Of a DNA stretch of 64,000 nt, positions 34,790 to 42,741 are shown in pieces. The notes beneath the pieces were generated by a model. The model worked only from the letters and a program-made list of their open reading frames with translations, ran no database searches and was not told where the DNA came from. The position numbers were made by a program, and so were the translations under genes. The stretch's first letter is position 1. The number at the start of each line of letters is the position of its first letter. The DNA comes from JACKCD01 sp041390905 (lineage in GTDB: Bacteria > Chloroflexota > Anaerolineae > Promineifilales > Promineifilaceae). Location: the NCBI GenBank assembly GCA_041390905.1, contig JAWKPA010000014.1, forward strand, positions 620,001-684,000, read 5' to 3'.

Positions 34790-34855
34790 ATGTACAAAAA
34801 GCCACAGATTAAGAAGCACCCGAAACTGACTCAGGTTACTTTTAGCAGCCACTAA
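34790..34855 (+). CDS. 21-residue leader-like peptide, candidate RiPP-type precursor
   Basis: ATG 34790 to TAA 34855, with an excellent ribosome binding site GAGGAGG 6 nt upstream and a good promoter further up. The peptide begins MYKKPQIKKH and ends LTQVTFSSH. YKKPQI fits the YxxPxL/I motif that RRE proteins bind in lasso-peptide leaders, and the sequence is rich in Lys, as leaders often are. But after the motif there are only about 15 residues, so a normal lasso core is missing. Either the whole peptide is the substrate (for kinase, nucleotidyltransferase or protease), or this is a shortened precursor. It stands alone before the NTP_transf_5 gene. That it is a real gene rests on the expression signals and context. 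Confidence 0.6.
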   Translation: MYKKPQIKKHPKLTQVTFSSH

Positions 34856-34874
34856 GTTTATTTTGGTTTTACAT

Positions 34875-34901
34875 AAACGGCCGTTGTCACAATAGCCGTT
34901 T
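34875..34901 (+). other. Inverted repeat after the peptide gene
   Basis: AAACGGC (34875-34881) and GCCGTTT (34895-34901) around a 13-nt loop, one arm being part of an iterated palindrome. It starts 19 bp after the peptide stop codon. It could weaken transcription into the downstream nucleotidyltransferase gene, keeping the peptide mRNA more abundant. There is no T run, so it is not a classical terminator. Confidence 0.35.
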
Positions 34902-35015
34902 CTGAGAACACTTGCTTTTCTGGCAATGGCTATGTTGCCTTAAAGCATGATCAACTATTATCAATTCTTCTATCCAACCAATTAGAGTAACGGTTCTCCC
35001 TTTGCCCAAAATCTG

Positions 35016-36185
35016 ATGAGTGTTGCAATAACCCAAGTCATCCTAGATGGTATCAAGAATGAGCAGACTCCCGACCAATGGGAGTCTGTTTTCATGAAAG
35101 CAGGCGGTGACTGGGATGATCTCATCATTCATGCAATGGTGCTGGGGCTGGCTCCCCAGCTTTATCATCACCTCACCCGTTGGCGCAGCAAAATCCCCAT
35201 CCGCGCCCGCGCCAAGTTAGCCGCCGCCCACGCCGCCCACGCCGAACGCAACGAAGCGATCTTCCAGCAGTTAGGTGAATTTTTAGCCATTTGCCACACC
35301 CAGGCACTGCACCCCATTGCCCTCAAAGGGGTGCATCTGGCCGCCTGTTACTATGCCGAGCCAGCCCTGCGACCCATGAACGATATTGATTTGCTTTTTA
35401 CCCCGGCTACCCTGCCGGCCGCCGAAGAAGCATTGGCAGCGTTGGGGTATGGGGGCAAATACAAATCGGCCGAGAGCGGCGCGGGTGTGACCAAACACAC
35501 CAGCACCTTTCGCCGCACCACTGCTGGCAGCGGCAGCACCAGCAACCCTTATCTTTCAACCGACAGTGACCGCACCATTGAGCCACACGGCTCGCTGGAG
35601 GAGTCATGGTTTGGCTTGAAGGTGGATATTACGCCCGGTATACGCCAACGAGCAGAAACGGCCGTTCTTGGGGAACACAGTTGCCTGGTGCTGGCTCCCG
35701 AAGATTTGCTGCTTCATCTTTGCCTGCACTTTTGCTTTCACCTCATCCAAGGTTCCCCTTCGCTGGTGCAACTTGCCGACTTGCTCACCGTTTGCCAAAA
35801 GCAAACCATCCATTGGGATCTGTTTGTGCAGCGTGCTGTCGCCCATGAAGCCGCTTCCTTTGCCCTGGCCGGGCTGCATTTGGCAGTCAACCTGCTCAAC
35901 GCTCCTGTCCCAACGGCCGTTTTTGTCAACCTGAACCGCGCCACACCCGCCCCCATGCAGCACTACGCCGAATCGCTCACCTTGCGCTATGTTTTGGAGC
36001 GCAGCCAGCAGAAACCGCTGACTACCGTTTGGCAGCGCGTCCAGCGCGGCTTTCTGGATCGGGCAGAAACGGCGCGGTGGGCGGCCAACTGGCAAGGGCG
36101 TTGGCGGGTGTGGCGCACCCTGCTACAGCCCAACCGTACCGATACTGGGCAGCTTATTGTGCAGCGCATACGTGGAAGTTCATGA
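35016..36185 (+). CDS. NTP_transf_5 nucleotidyltransferase-like protein (first)
   Basis: 389 residues. Core motif IALKGVHLAACYYAEPALRPMNDIDLLF, with Lys-Gly at 104-105 and the metal-binding Asp pair DID at 123-125, defines the NTP_transf_5 family. The rest is helical with a His/Cys-rich stretch LLHLCLHFCFHLI. Relatives accompany lasso and other RiPP clusters, where a nucleotidyl group may be placed on the peptide or a carrier. It is the first gene after the leader-like peptide and overlaps the next gene by ATGA at 36182-36185, so it begins an operon of four overlapping genes. Confidence 0.85.
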   Translation: MSVAITQVILDGIKNEQTPDQWESVFMKAGGDWDDLIIHAMVLGLAPQLYHHLTRWRSKIPIRARAKLAAAHAAHAERNEAIFQQLGEFLAICHTQALHPIALKGVHLAACYYAEPALRPMNDIDLLFTPATLPAAEEALAALGYGGKYKSAESGAGVTKHTSTFRRTTAGSGSTSNPYLSTDSDRTIEPHGSLEESWFGLKVDITPGIRQRAETAVLGEHSCLVLAPEDLLLHLCLHFCFHLIQGSPSLVQLADLLTVCQKQTIHWDLFVQRAVAHEAASFALAGLHLAVNLLNAPVPTAVFVNLNRATPAPMQHYAESLTLRYVLERSQQKPLTTVWQRVQRGFLDRAETARWAANWQGRWRVWRTLLQPNRTDTGQLIVQRIRGSS

Positions 36186-38143
36186 AATTATCACATCTCT
36201 TGTCGTTAACAACGGCCGTTGCCGGAGGCGCAGCCGCCATTCGTACCCTTACTCGCCGTCACCAGTGGGAGCAAACCAACAATCGGGTTGCCATTTGTGT
36301 GGATTATGACGATGCCTACGCCGCCGCCATCCGCGCCGGAATTTCTATGGCCGACATGCTGCACCGGCTGGCCCACAGCGGTGCCACCCACGTCTCCCTG
36401 CCGGAATGGACGCTGGCTCGTCTCATCGCTGCCGGGCAGCTTACGCCCCAGCTTGCCGCCACCCCTCTGACGCAAAAACCCCGCGTGGGTCACTGGAACT
36501 ATCTGCATGGCGATGCCGATTTGGTGGCGCAGTTGGCGGCCGAACTTACCGTGCGCTTGCCCTACACCGAGGCAACGGTGCTTGACCACACGACCCTGGC
36601 CTATGCCGGTGACTTGCCTACGGTGGGGGAGATGGGTTTGGGGTTTGACCAACAAACGGCCGTTCTCATCCGCCAGCAAGGTTTAGACATTGTGCCGCAG
36701 CCGGTCAGCTACGCCTGGCCGCAAAAGGAACTGCTGGAGCGCACCCTGGCGCAGGCGGCGCAGGTGGGGCAAGTGGTGGCCTTTGCCGGCAACATGATTT
36801 TGGGGCATGAAATGCACCTCGGTGAAACGGTAGATGCTTTGGCGGCCAACAATTTGACCTTTGTCTATTTTGCCGAATCACGTCACCAAAAAGGGGATTG
36901 GTTTATTGCCAAGCGACGCGCCCCCCACATCGTTTTGGGGCATCGCTTGACCGCCGAAGAGATGGTGCCGCTTGATTATCACGCCGCCTGCCATAACTGG
37001 GCGCACTTTGCCCGCGAGCGCGGCATCCGTTTTTGTTACGTCAATTTTTTCCGCGTCCTCCACGCTACGGCCCCGCTGGAAGGGCTGGATTATGTCCATC
37101 ACCTGAAACACGCCCTGGAAGATGCCGGATTTGTGGTAACGGCCGATATTGGTTTGCCAACCCCCATTCCCACCCCCGACACGACGGAATTGGCTCTGAC
37201 GGGGTTGGCAGCGGCGGGGATTGGCGCAACGGCCGTTTCTGACCTGCTCCATTTGCCCCCGGCGTTGGCACTGCCATTAACGGCCGTTGCTGCCGGTGGC
37301 GCGGCGGCTCTGCCCTTTGTGGAACGCGCCCGCAACCAGGCAGCGGTGGCGCGGCAGCACCACAACCACGATCACCATCATGACCACGACCACGATCACC
37401 ATGACCATCATCACCATCATGACCATGACCATGACCACGGGGATTTGCAGGCACTTTACCCGCCCTCCTATGCCCCCAAGCTGCTGGCACTGGGGCTGAC
37501 GGCACTGACCCCCGTCGCCAATCTCAATGCCGCCAACGGCACCGGGGAGTGGCTGGTGAGCCTGGTGACGCAGGCGGCAGCGGCGTGCAGTCTGGCGGCT
37601 GTCACCAGTGGCATGGAGTATCAACTGCGGATTGAGGCGTATCGTGGGTTTCATTTGGATTGGTGGCTGCCACTAACGGCCGTTTGTCTCAAAATCCCCA
37701 ACCAAACCACCCGCGCTGCTGCCCTGGCCGCGCTGGGCGGAGGGTGGCTGCTGGTGCGGCAGCGAGATGTGGATTTGTTGTCGCTGGTTGACCCCGGCTA
37801 CGCGGAAGGGCATACACATCACATCTCTGCCGCTATGGCTCTGGTGGGGGATGTGCAGATGGCGGTTGGCCCCAAGCCAGCCCGCAAATGGGCGGGTCTT
37901 GGCCCGGCAGCGCGGGCGTTGACGCTGGTGCTACAGCAAAACAACCACCCCACAGCCGCCCTGTTTGCGGCTTCGCTGGGCAGCATGGGGGATGCCTTTA
38001 GCTTGGTAGGGTTCCGCCACCCCGAACGCGCTTTGCAAGAAACCCTCAAGCAAGCGTTGCCTAGCATGGCAATTGGCGCAGCCAGTGGGCTGGTGGGGCT
38101 GCTGTTGAATCAGTTGGTGACAAAAACGGCCGTTAGCCAATGA
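36182..38143 (+). CDS. DUF5693-like membrane protein with His/Asp-rich insertion
   Basis: About 653 residues from the ATG overlapping the previous stop. The N-terminal 330 residues match the DUF5693 pattern (VAICVDYDDAYAAAIRAG, GATHVSLPEWTLARLIAAG, VVAFAGNMILGHE). Several hydrophobic helices follow. At residues 393-419 there is a 27-residue run containing 18 His and 8 Asp, on the style of metal-buffer tails. The C-terminal third is hydrophobic, alanine-rich, with another metal-like HTHHISAAMALVG. The family's role is unknown; the His-rich loop suggests metal binding. It is translationally coupled on both sides. Confidence 0.78.
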   Translation: MKLSHLLSLTTAVAGGAAAIRTLTRRHQWEQTNNRVAICVDYDDAYAAAIRAGISMADMLHRLAHSGATHVSLPEWTLARLIAAGQLTPQLAATPLTQKPRVGHWNYLHGDADLVAQLAAELTVRLPYTEATVLDHTTLAYAGDLPTVGEMGLGFDQQTAVLIRQQGLDIVPQPVSYAWPQKELLERTLAQAAQVGQVVAFAGNMILGHEMHLGETVDALAANNLTFVYFAESRHQKGDWFIAKRRAPHIVLGHRLTAEEMVPLDYHAACHNWAHFARERGIRFCYVNFFRVLHATAPLEGLDYVHHLKHALEDAGFVVTADIGLPTPIPTPDTTELALTGLAAAGIGATAVSDLLHLPPALALPLTAVAAGGAAALPFVERARNQAAVARQHHNHDHHHDHDHDHHDHHHHHDHDHDHGDLQALYPPSYAPKLLALGLTALTPVANLNAANGTGEWLVSLVTQAAAACSLAAVTSGMEYQLRIEAYRGFHLDWWLPLTAVCLKIPNQTTRAAALAALGGGWLLVRQRDVDLLSLVDPGYAEGHTHHISAAMALVGDVQMAVGPKPARKWAGLGPAARALTLVLQQNNHPTAALFAASLGSMGDAFSLVGFRHPERALQETLKQALPSMAIGAASGLVGLLLNQLVTKTAVSQ

Positions 38144-38961
38144 CCCCCGCCGACTTTTGCCATGTTCCGGCTGGCCCCTTTCTCTATGGCCCGGAGCGTT
38201 GCTTTGAGCGGCTGGCGCAATGTCCCCCGCTAAAACCCCGGCAAACAATGACGCTGCCAGCATTTTGGTTGGCAAAACAGCCCGTTACTTACCGCCAATG
38301 GCGCGATTTTTTGCAGGCCAGCGGCCACCCGTGGCGCGGACGCTGGTACCGCGTGGTGCCGGGCTGGCGCGGCACGTTTTTACGCGCCTATGCCCCTTGT
38401 GATCAGTATCCCGACGGCCATGACCAGCTCCCTATTGTGGATGTGACGCAGGCCGATGCCTATGCTTATTGCGCTTGGCTGTCGCAAAAGCTGAATCGCC
38501 GCGTGACGCTGCCAACGGAATTCCAGTGGGAAAAGGCGGCGCGGGGGGAAAACGGCCGTTTGTACCCCTGGGGCAATGAAAAACCGCGCCCCGATATTCA
38601 ATGGCAGCGCACCTTTCCCGTTGGGCCAGAGACCTATCTTTTTACATTGTTGGCAAGGCCGCGCCGGGAATGGACGCGGGCAGGCTGGTATTGGCGTAAC
38701 GGTTATCCACTGCCCGTTGGCTCGCTGCCGCAAAATGTGTCCCCATATGGCTGTGTGGATATGAGCGGCAACATCTGGGAATGGACTTCGAGCCTTTATA
38801 ACCCGGAGCTGCCGGATTTTCATGTTGTCAAAGGGGGATCATGGGGGTATACCATTCACCATGCCCAATGTAATGTCCGCAGCGCGTGCAGCGTGACGAC
38901 ACCCAGCCGGGATTATCACGCGCAGGGTACGGGCTTTCGGGTGATGATTGAAGGTGAATGA
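38140..38961 (+). CDS. SUMF1/FGE-fold protein lacking the FGE cysteine pair
   Basis: 273 residues. Typical formylglycine-generating-enzyme-like fold: FWLAKQPVTYRQWRDFL near the start, LPTEFQWEKAARG, CVDMSGNIWEWTSS, VKGGSW and a C-terminal GTGFRVM. At the positions of the two copper-binding cysteines of true FGEs, counted from GGS, I see Tyr and Ala. Cysteines occur slightly later (QCNVRSAC) and out of register. It is therefore probably not a sulfatase activator; related folds act as oxidases, lectin-like binders or kinase-associated domains. It overlaps both neighbours by 4 bp. Confidence 0.82.
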   Translation: MTPADFCHVPAGPFLYGPERCFERLAQCPPLKPRQTMTLPAFWLAKQPVTYRQWRDFLQASGHPWRGRWYRVVPGWRGTFLRAYAPCDQYPDGHDQLPIVDVTQADAYAYCAWLSQKLNRRVTLPTEFQWEKAARGENGRLYPWGNEKPRPDIQWQRTFPVGPETYLFTLLARPRREWTRAGWYWRNGYPLPVGSLPQNVSPYGCVDMSGNIWEWTSSLYNPELPDFHVVKGGSWGYTIHHAQCNVRSACSVTTPSRDYHAQGTGFRVMIEGE

Positions 38962-40157
38962 TGCAGATGGAACAACGGCCGTTTATTTCCCCTGAACGTT
39001 TGGCAACCATTACCAATACGTTGGCTTGCTGGCTGCCGGGAACGGCGGACGAAACGGCCGTTGCTGGCTGGAAAGCCGCCGATTGGGAAGCCGCCGCCTG
39101 GGTGGTTTATTGGCAAAACGCGCTGCCGTGGCTGGTGGAGCGTATTCAGCAAACGGGGATAGCACTGCCTGAACCCGTCTACAGCCAGCTTTTGCAGCTT
39201 GATGCCGACAGCCGGGCGCGCACGCGGCTGATGCTGGATGGGTGCATAGTGCTTTTGCAGGCGTTTGAACAGGCTGGCATTGAGGCCATTCCGTTCAAGG
39301 GAGCGGCTCTGGCTCCGCTGTATTATGCCGATCCCCTGCTGCGGCCGCTGGCCGACCTCGACATTCTTATTCACAAAAAAGACATCCAGGCGGTTCGCCA
39401 CATTGTTAAACAGCAGGGGTATTATTACTACTCGCGTTCGGCGGAGGACGAGGTTTATTTGCGCGGTGAGCGCAAAAATAACATTTGGGCGCCAGACAAT
39501 GTGCATCCGGTGGAGCTGCATTTTACCCTGCGGGAGGAGTATGCCGGGATTGGCTACAATTTGGCGGCGGAGATGTGGGCGCACAGTGAAAAACGGCCGT
39601 TTTGGAATAACTATGCGGCTCGTGTTCCGCAAACGGCCACGCTGCTGCACCACGTTTGCGCCCATGCCACCAGCGACTGGCTGATTCAGCGCGGGCGGTT
39701 GATGCAACTGGATGATATTCGCCGTTTGGCGCAGCAGATGACAGCCGAGGATTGGGAAACGCTGGTAACGGCCGTTCCTGCTTACGGTGCTCGTTTTGTC
39801 TATCCTGCCCTCGCCTTTGCCCACAAATACACCGCGCTTGCCGCCCCTGAATCTGTTTTGACCCATTTACGCCGCCAATGCCCACCAGCCCTGCTGGGCT
39901 GGGTTGATGCCACAACCTTGGCCGAGGCTTCAGAATCCAACCCGCTTGACCGCAGTGGTATTGGTTTTGATTTGGCGCAGCGGCTGGCGTTGTCACGGGC
40001 GGATGAGGCGCGGTTTTGGCTGCGCTCCTTTTTCCCCCGCCGCTGGAACCTGAGCAAGCGGTATCCGCGTTTGGTGGCAACGCCGTTTTGGCCGCTTTGT
40101 TATGTGCTGCTTAACGGGGATCGGGTGTGGCATTTGGCAAAAAAGAAGCTCTCTTGA
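38958..40157 (+). CDS. NTP_transf_5 nucleotidyltransferase-like protein (second)
   Basis: 399 residues with the family core IPFKGAALAPLYYADPLLRPLADLDILI (Lys-Gly 114-115, Asp pair 133-135), clearly diverged from the other two copies. The start overlaps the SUMF1-like stop (ATGA). Its 3' end overlaps the convergent flippase gene by about 47 bp. Last of the coupled operon starting at 35016. Substrate unknown. Confidence 0.84.
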   Translation: MMQMEQRPFISPERLATITNTLACWLPGTADETAVAGWKAADWEAAAWVVYWQNALPWLVERIQQTGIALPEPVYSQLLQLDADSRARTRLMLDGCIVLLQAFEQAGIEAIPFKGAALAPLYYADPLLRPLADLDILIHKKDIQAVRHIVKQQGYYYYSRSAEDEVYLRGERKNNIWAPDNVHPVELHFTLREEYAGIGYNLAAEMWAHSEKRPFWNNYAARVPQTATLLHHVCAHATSDWLIQRGRLMQLDDIRRLAQQMTAEDWETLVTAVPAYGARFVYPALAFAHKYTALAAPESVLTHLRRQCPPALLGWVDATTLAEASESNPLDRSGIGFDLAQRLALSRADEARFWLRSFFPRRWNLSKRYPRLVATPFWPLCYVLLNGDRVWHLAKKKLS

Positions 40158-41403
40158 GGCGTGGCCGCAGCCACAGCAGATAAAGCAGCAGCCCACCCAA
40201 AGCCGTGACCCAGCCCGACAGGGCAAAAATGGTGGCGAAGGTTGTGGGGCTGCTGTGAAACTGGCTGAACAGCAGCAGTTGTGCCACGGCCACAATGAGC
40301 AGCCAGACAACGAAGGGGAGGGGGTGGGTTGCCAGATAGAAGTTGAGCCAAACGGCCGTTAAGCTAAACCCCAGCATCGCCATTCCCATCGTCAGCAGCA
40401 GCGAATCAGCACCGCCATAGGCCGCGCCAAACGTCCAGCGAATGATGAGGTCGCCCAGCGTGGCGTAGACGAGGGTGAAGAGGAGGGTGGGGAGCATGGC
40501 AACAACGGCCGTTTGCAGCAGCAGCTTGTCCGGCAGCCGCCCCTGCGCCATCTGGGCCACGGCACGCGGATACATGACGACAATGACGGCCGCAGGCAGC
40601 AGCGACAAGGCGCGGCGCAGCAAAACGGCCGTGGCGTAAGCGCCAGCCGTTTCCGGGGCAAACAGCCGGTTGACCCAAATCAAATCCACGTTCAGCAAGC
40701 TCATATAGGCGATGAAGGCGAGAAACGTGGTGGAAACGAGGGGCAGAGCGTGGCGGAATTTGGCGGGAAGCGGGGGTGCTGGTTGCCAGGCATTGCGGCC
40801 AACGGCCGCCAGGCCAAACAGCAGGGCGAGCAGACCGCCAACCGGCAGCGACACCACGGCCCCGGTTAGCCCGGTGCGGAGGAAGGTAACAAGCAGAAGG
40901 GCGCAGCCGAGCCGCCCCAAAGCGTTGACCAGCCGCGTGGTGCCAAAGGCCACAAATTGATGCCGCCCTTGCAGCAGCCCGGCGATGACAGGGCGGGTGG
41001 TAGCGAGAAAGAGGATGAAGGTGGTGAGGGAAACGGCCGTTTGTGGCACATTCAGCCACCCGGCAATCGCTTGCTGCCCTAGCAAAGCCAGCAGCCACAG
41101 CCCCAGACCAACGGTGGTGCTCCATTTGGCGTAAAATTGAAAAATGGCGCGTGCAATGTCGGCTGAATCGTCTAATTCTGTGGCTTCGGCGGTGTAGCGG
41201 GCGACAACGGGCTGCAAAACGGCAAAGGCAGTCAGCAGAATGAGGGCGGCGGTGTTGAGGGTTTGCACAACGGCAAAATCGCCGGGCAGCAGCACCCGCG
41301 CCAAATAGATGTGGAATCCGTAATCGAGGAGATTGGTGAGACCATCAAACCCGGTGAGGAAGCCGGTTTGCCGGGCGGCAGGGCGTAGAAGGGTTTGGCG
41401 CAA
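40111..41403 (-). CDS. Polysaccharide flippase (MOP/Wzx-like)
   Basis: 430 residues, 12-14 hydrophobic helices. N-terminal LLDYGFHIYLARVLLPGDFAVVQTL has the FAxxLGPxxFGxxxL-like pattern of Wzx/MATE oligosaccharide flippases, and mid-protein VNRLFAPETAGAYATAVLLRRAL is equally typical. It would flip lipid-linked glycan repeats across the membrane. The start appears to be a TTG 3 bp after the nucleotidyltransferase stop codon, so it is last in a three-gene minus-strand operon. Confidence 0.85.
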   Translation of the reverse strand: MRQTLLRPAARQTGFLTGFDGLTNLLDYGFHIYLARVLLPGDFAVVQTLNTAALILLTAFAVLQPVVARYTAEATELDDSADIARAIFQFYAKWSTTVGLGLWLLALLGQQAIAGWLNVPQTAVSLTTFILFLATTRPVIAGLLQGRHQFVAFGTTRLVNALGRLGCALLLVTFLRTGLTGAVVSLPVGGLLALLFGLAAVGRNAWQPAPPLPAKFRHALPLVSTTFLAFIAYMSLLNVDLIWVNRLFAPETAGAYATAVLLRRALSLLPAAVIVVMYPRAVAQMAQGRLPDKLLLQTAVVAMLPTLLFTLVYATLGDLIIRWTFGAAYGGADSLLLTMGMAMLGFSLTAVWLNFYLATHPLPFVVWLLIVAVAQLLLFSQFHSSPTTFATIFALSGWVTALGGLLLYLLWLRPRLKRASFLPNATPDPR

Positions 41404-41406
41404 CGG

Positions 41407-42741
41407 TTATGCTTCTACTTCCAGGCGGTTGAAGAGGGAGGTGCTGTAGTTGAGCCGCCGCAGCCGCCAATATCGTTCCCAGGTGAAGTAAATGGTGTCT
41501 ATGCCGATGCGACCATATTGCCACAGGCCACGGAGGAAATGGCGAACGGCCGTTCCCATGCCATCAGCCCCATAACGCCTTTGCAAATAATCGCGGCCGG
41601 GAAACAGATATTCGCTTAAATCCAGCAGGCGGATGGGGCGCAGGATGAACGCGCCGTTGGTGATAAGCAGAAAATTCCACAGCTTGCTTGGCTGCTGGCC
41701 GAGATGAACGGCCGTTTCGTGTGCCACCAGCTTTTCCATGACGGCCTGCTTGATTCGGTTGGCAGGCACAACGGGCAGCGCGGCAATGACCCATTCTGGT
41801 ATGGGCGTGGCAAGAAGCTGGCGGCAAACGGTTAGCACCGCCCCCATCATCTCCACCGTGCCATAGGCGCGGCAGAGCGTGACCAACTGCTGCCAATCCA
41901 GCTCCTGTTCATGCTGCTTGATTAACTCCGCCACGTCCAGAAAATACATCAGCATTCCATCCGCCAGAATGATACGCGCCAGGTCGGGGCGGTGGAGAAT
42001 GGCGGGCAGGTAGACGGCATGTTTGACCAAATGCACTGTCAGGGCGATCAAATTATCCGGCACGGATAAATCCTGCACGGGGGCGCCCAGCAGCGTGCCG
42101 GGCGTGGCGCGATCCATCATGCCTTCGTAATCAATGGTCAGCCGCGTGAGCGGGTGGTCAAGCGCCCAGTGGATTTCGTACCACAGCTTGAGGTCGGGGG
42201 TGCAACGCTGCTGGTGCAGGTGGTGGCGTTCATAGTAGCGGTCGTCCATCAGGTTGGGCCAGTTCTGGCCGATTTCCATGAGATCGAGGATTTGCAGACT
42301 GGCGGCCACGTCTTTTTGCCGCACCAGAATGTCTATGTCGCCACCGGGACGCATGGCGGGGTCGCCGTAGGTGTTGATGGAGACGGAAAGCCCTTTGAGA
42401 ACGGCCGTTTCAATCCCGCGCTCGGCGGCGTGGTGCAGATAGTCGTGCAGGGAATCGCCCATGATGGCGGCGTTTTGGGCAAATTTGGCTGCGCCGTTTT
42501 GCAGTGGGGCGAGGGCAGAAGCTGGCAGGGTGTTGAGGTGGTTAACGGCCGTTAGCACCCGGCACAGCAGCGTCTCCATGCGGTTAAACTGCCCCATTGC
42601 CGCCACCCGCTGCCAATCCAGGGCGGCAGGCACCATATCTGCCGCTGGCGCACGCCAGGTGAGGCTGCAACGCCACAAAAACGCTTCTTCGGGGGTCAGG
42701 TCAGAAAAAACAAGAACTTCTTTCATGATCAGGTTACTCAT
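41407..42741 (-). CDS. NTP_transf_5 nucleotidyltransferase-like protein (third)
   Basis: 444 residues, the longest of the three copies. Core AVLKGLSVSINTYGDPAMRPGGDIDILV (Lys-Gly 116-117, Asp pair 135-137), then an extended His-rich region (RHHLHQQRC) and VHLVKHAVYLP. It overlaps the upstream membrane glycosyltransferase gene by 8 bp and is followed 3 bp later by the flippase. This links the family here with glycan assembly as well as with the peptide-type genes. Confidence 0.83.
   Translation of the reverse strand: MSNLIMKEVLVFSDLTPEEAFLWRCSLTWRAPAADMVPAALDWQRVAAMGQFNRMETLLCRVLTAVNHLNTLPASALAPLQNGAAKFAQNAAIMGDSLHDYLHHAAERGIETAVLKGLSVSINTYGDPAMRPGGDIDILVRQKDVAASLQILDLMEIGQNWPNLMDDRYYERHHLHQQRCTPDLKLWYEIHWALDHPLTRLTIDYEGMMDRATPGTLLGAPVQDLSVPDNLIALTVHLVKHAVYLPAILHRPDLARIILADGMLMYFLDVAELIKQHEQELDWQQLVTLCRAYGTVEMMGAVLTVCRQLLATPIPEWVIAALPVVPANRIKQAVMEKLVAHETAVHLGQQPSKLWNFLLITNGAFILRPIRLLDLSEYLFPGRDYLQRRYGADGMGTAVRHFLRGLWQYGRIGIDTIYFTWERYWRLRRLNYSTSLFNRLEVEA

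Noticed and set aside
34790..34855. The short peptide as a complete classical lasso precursor
   Set aside because: After the YxxPxI motif there are too few residues for a ring of 7-9 residues plus tail with an acidic ring-closing residue; no Asp or Glu is present at all.
38140..38961. A genuine formylglycine-generating enzyme
   Set aside because: The catalytic cysteines are not at the expected positions and there is no sulfatase in the window.
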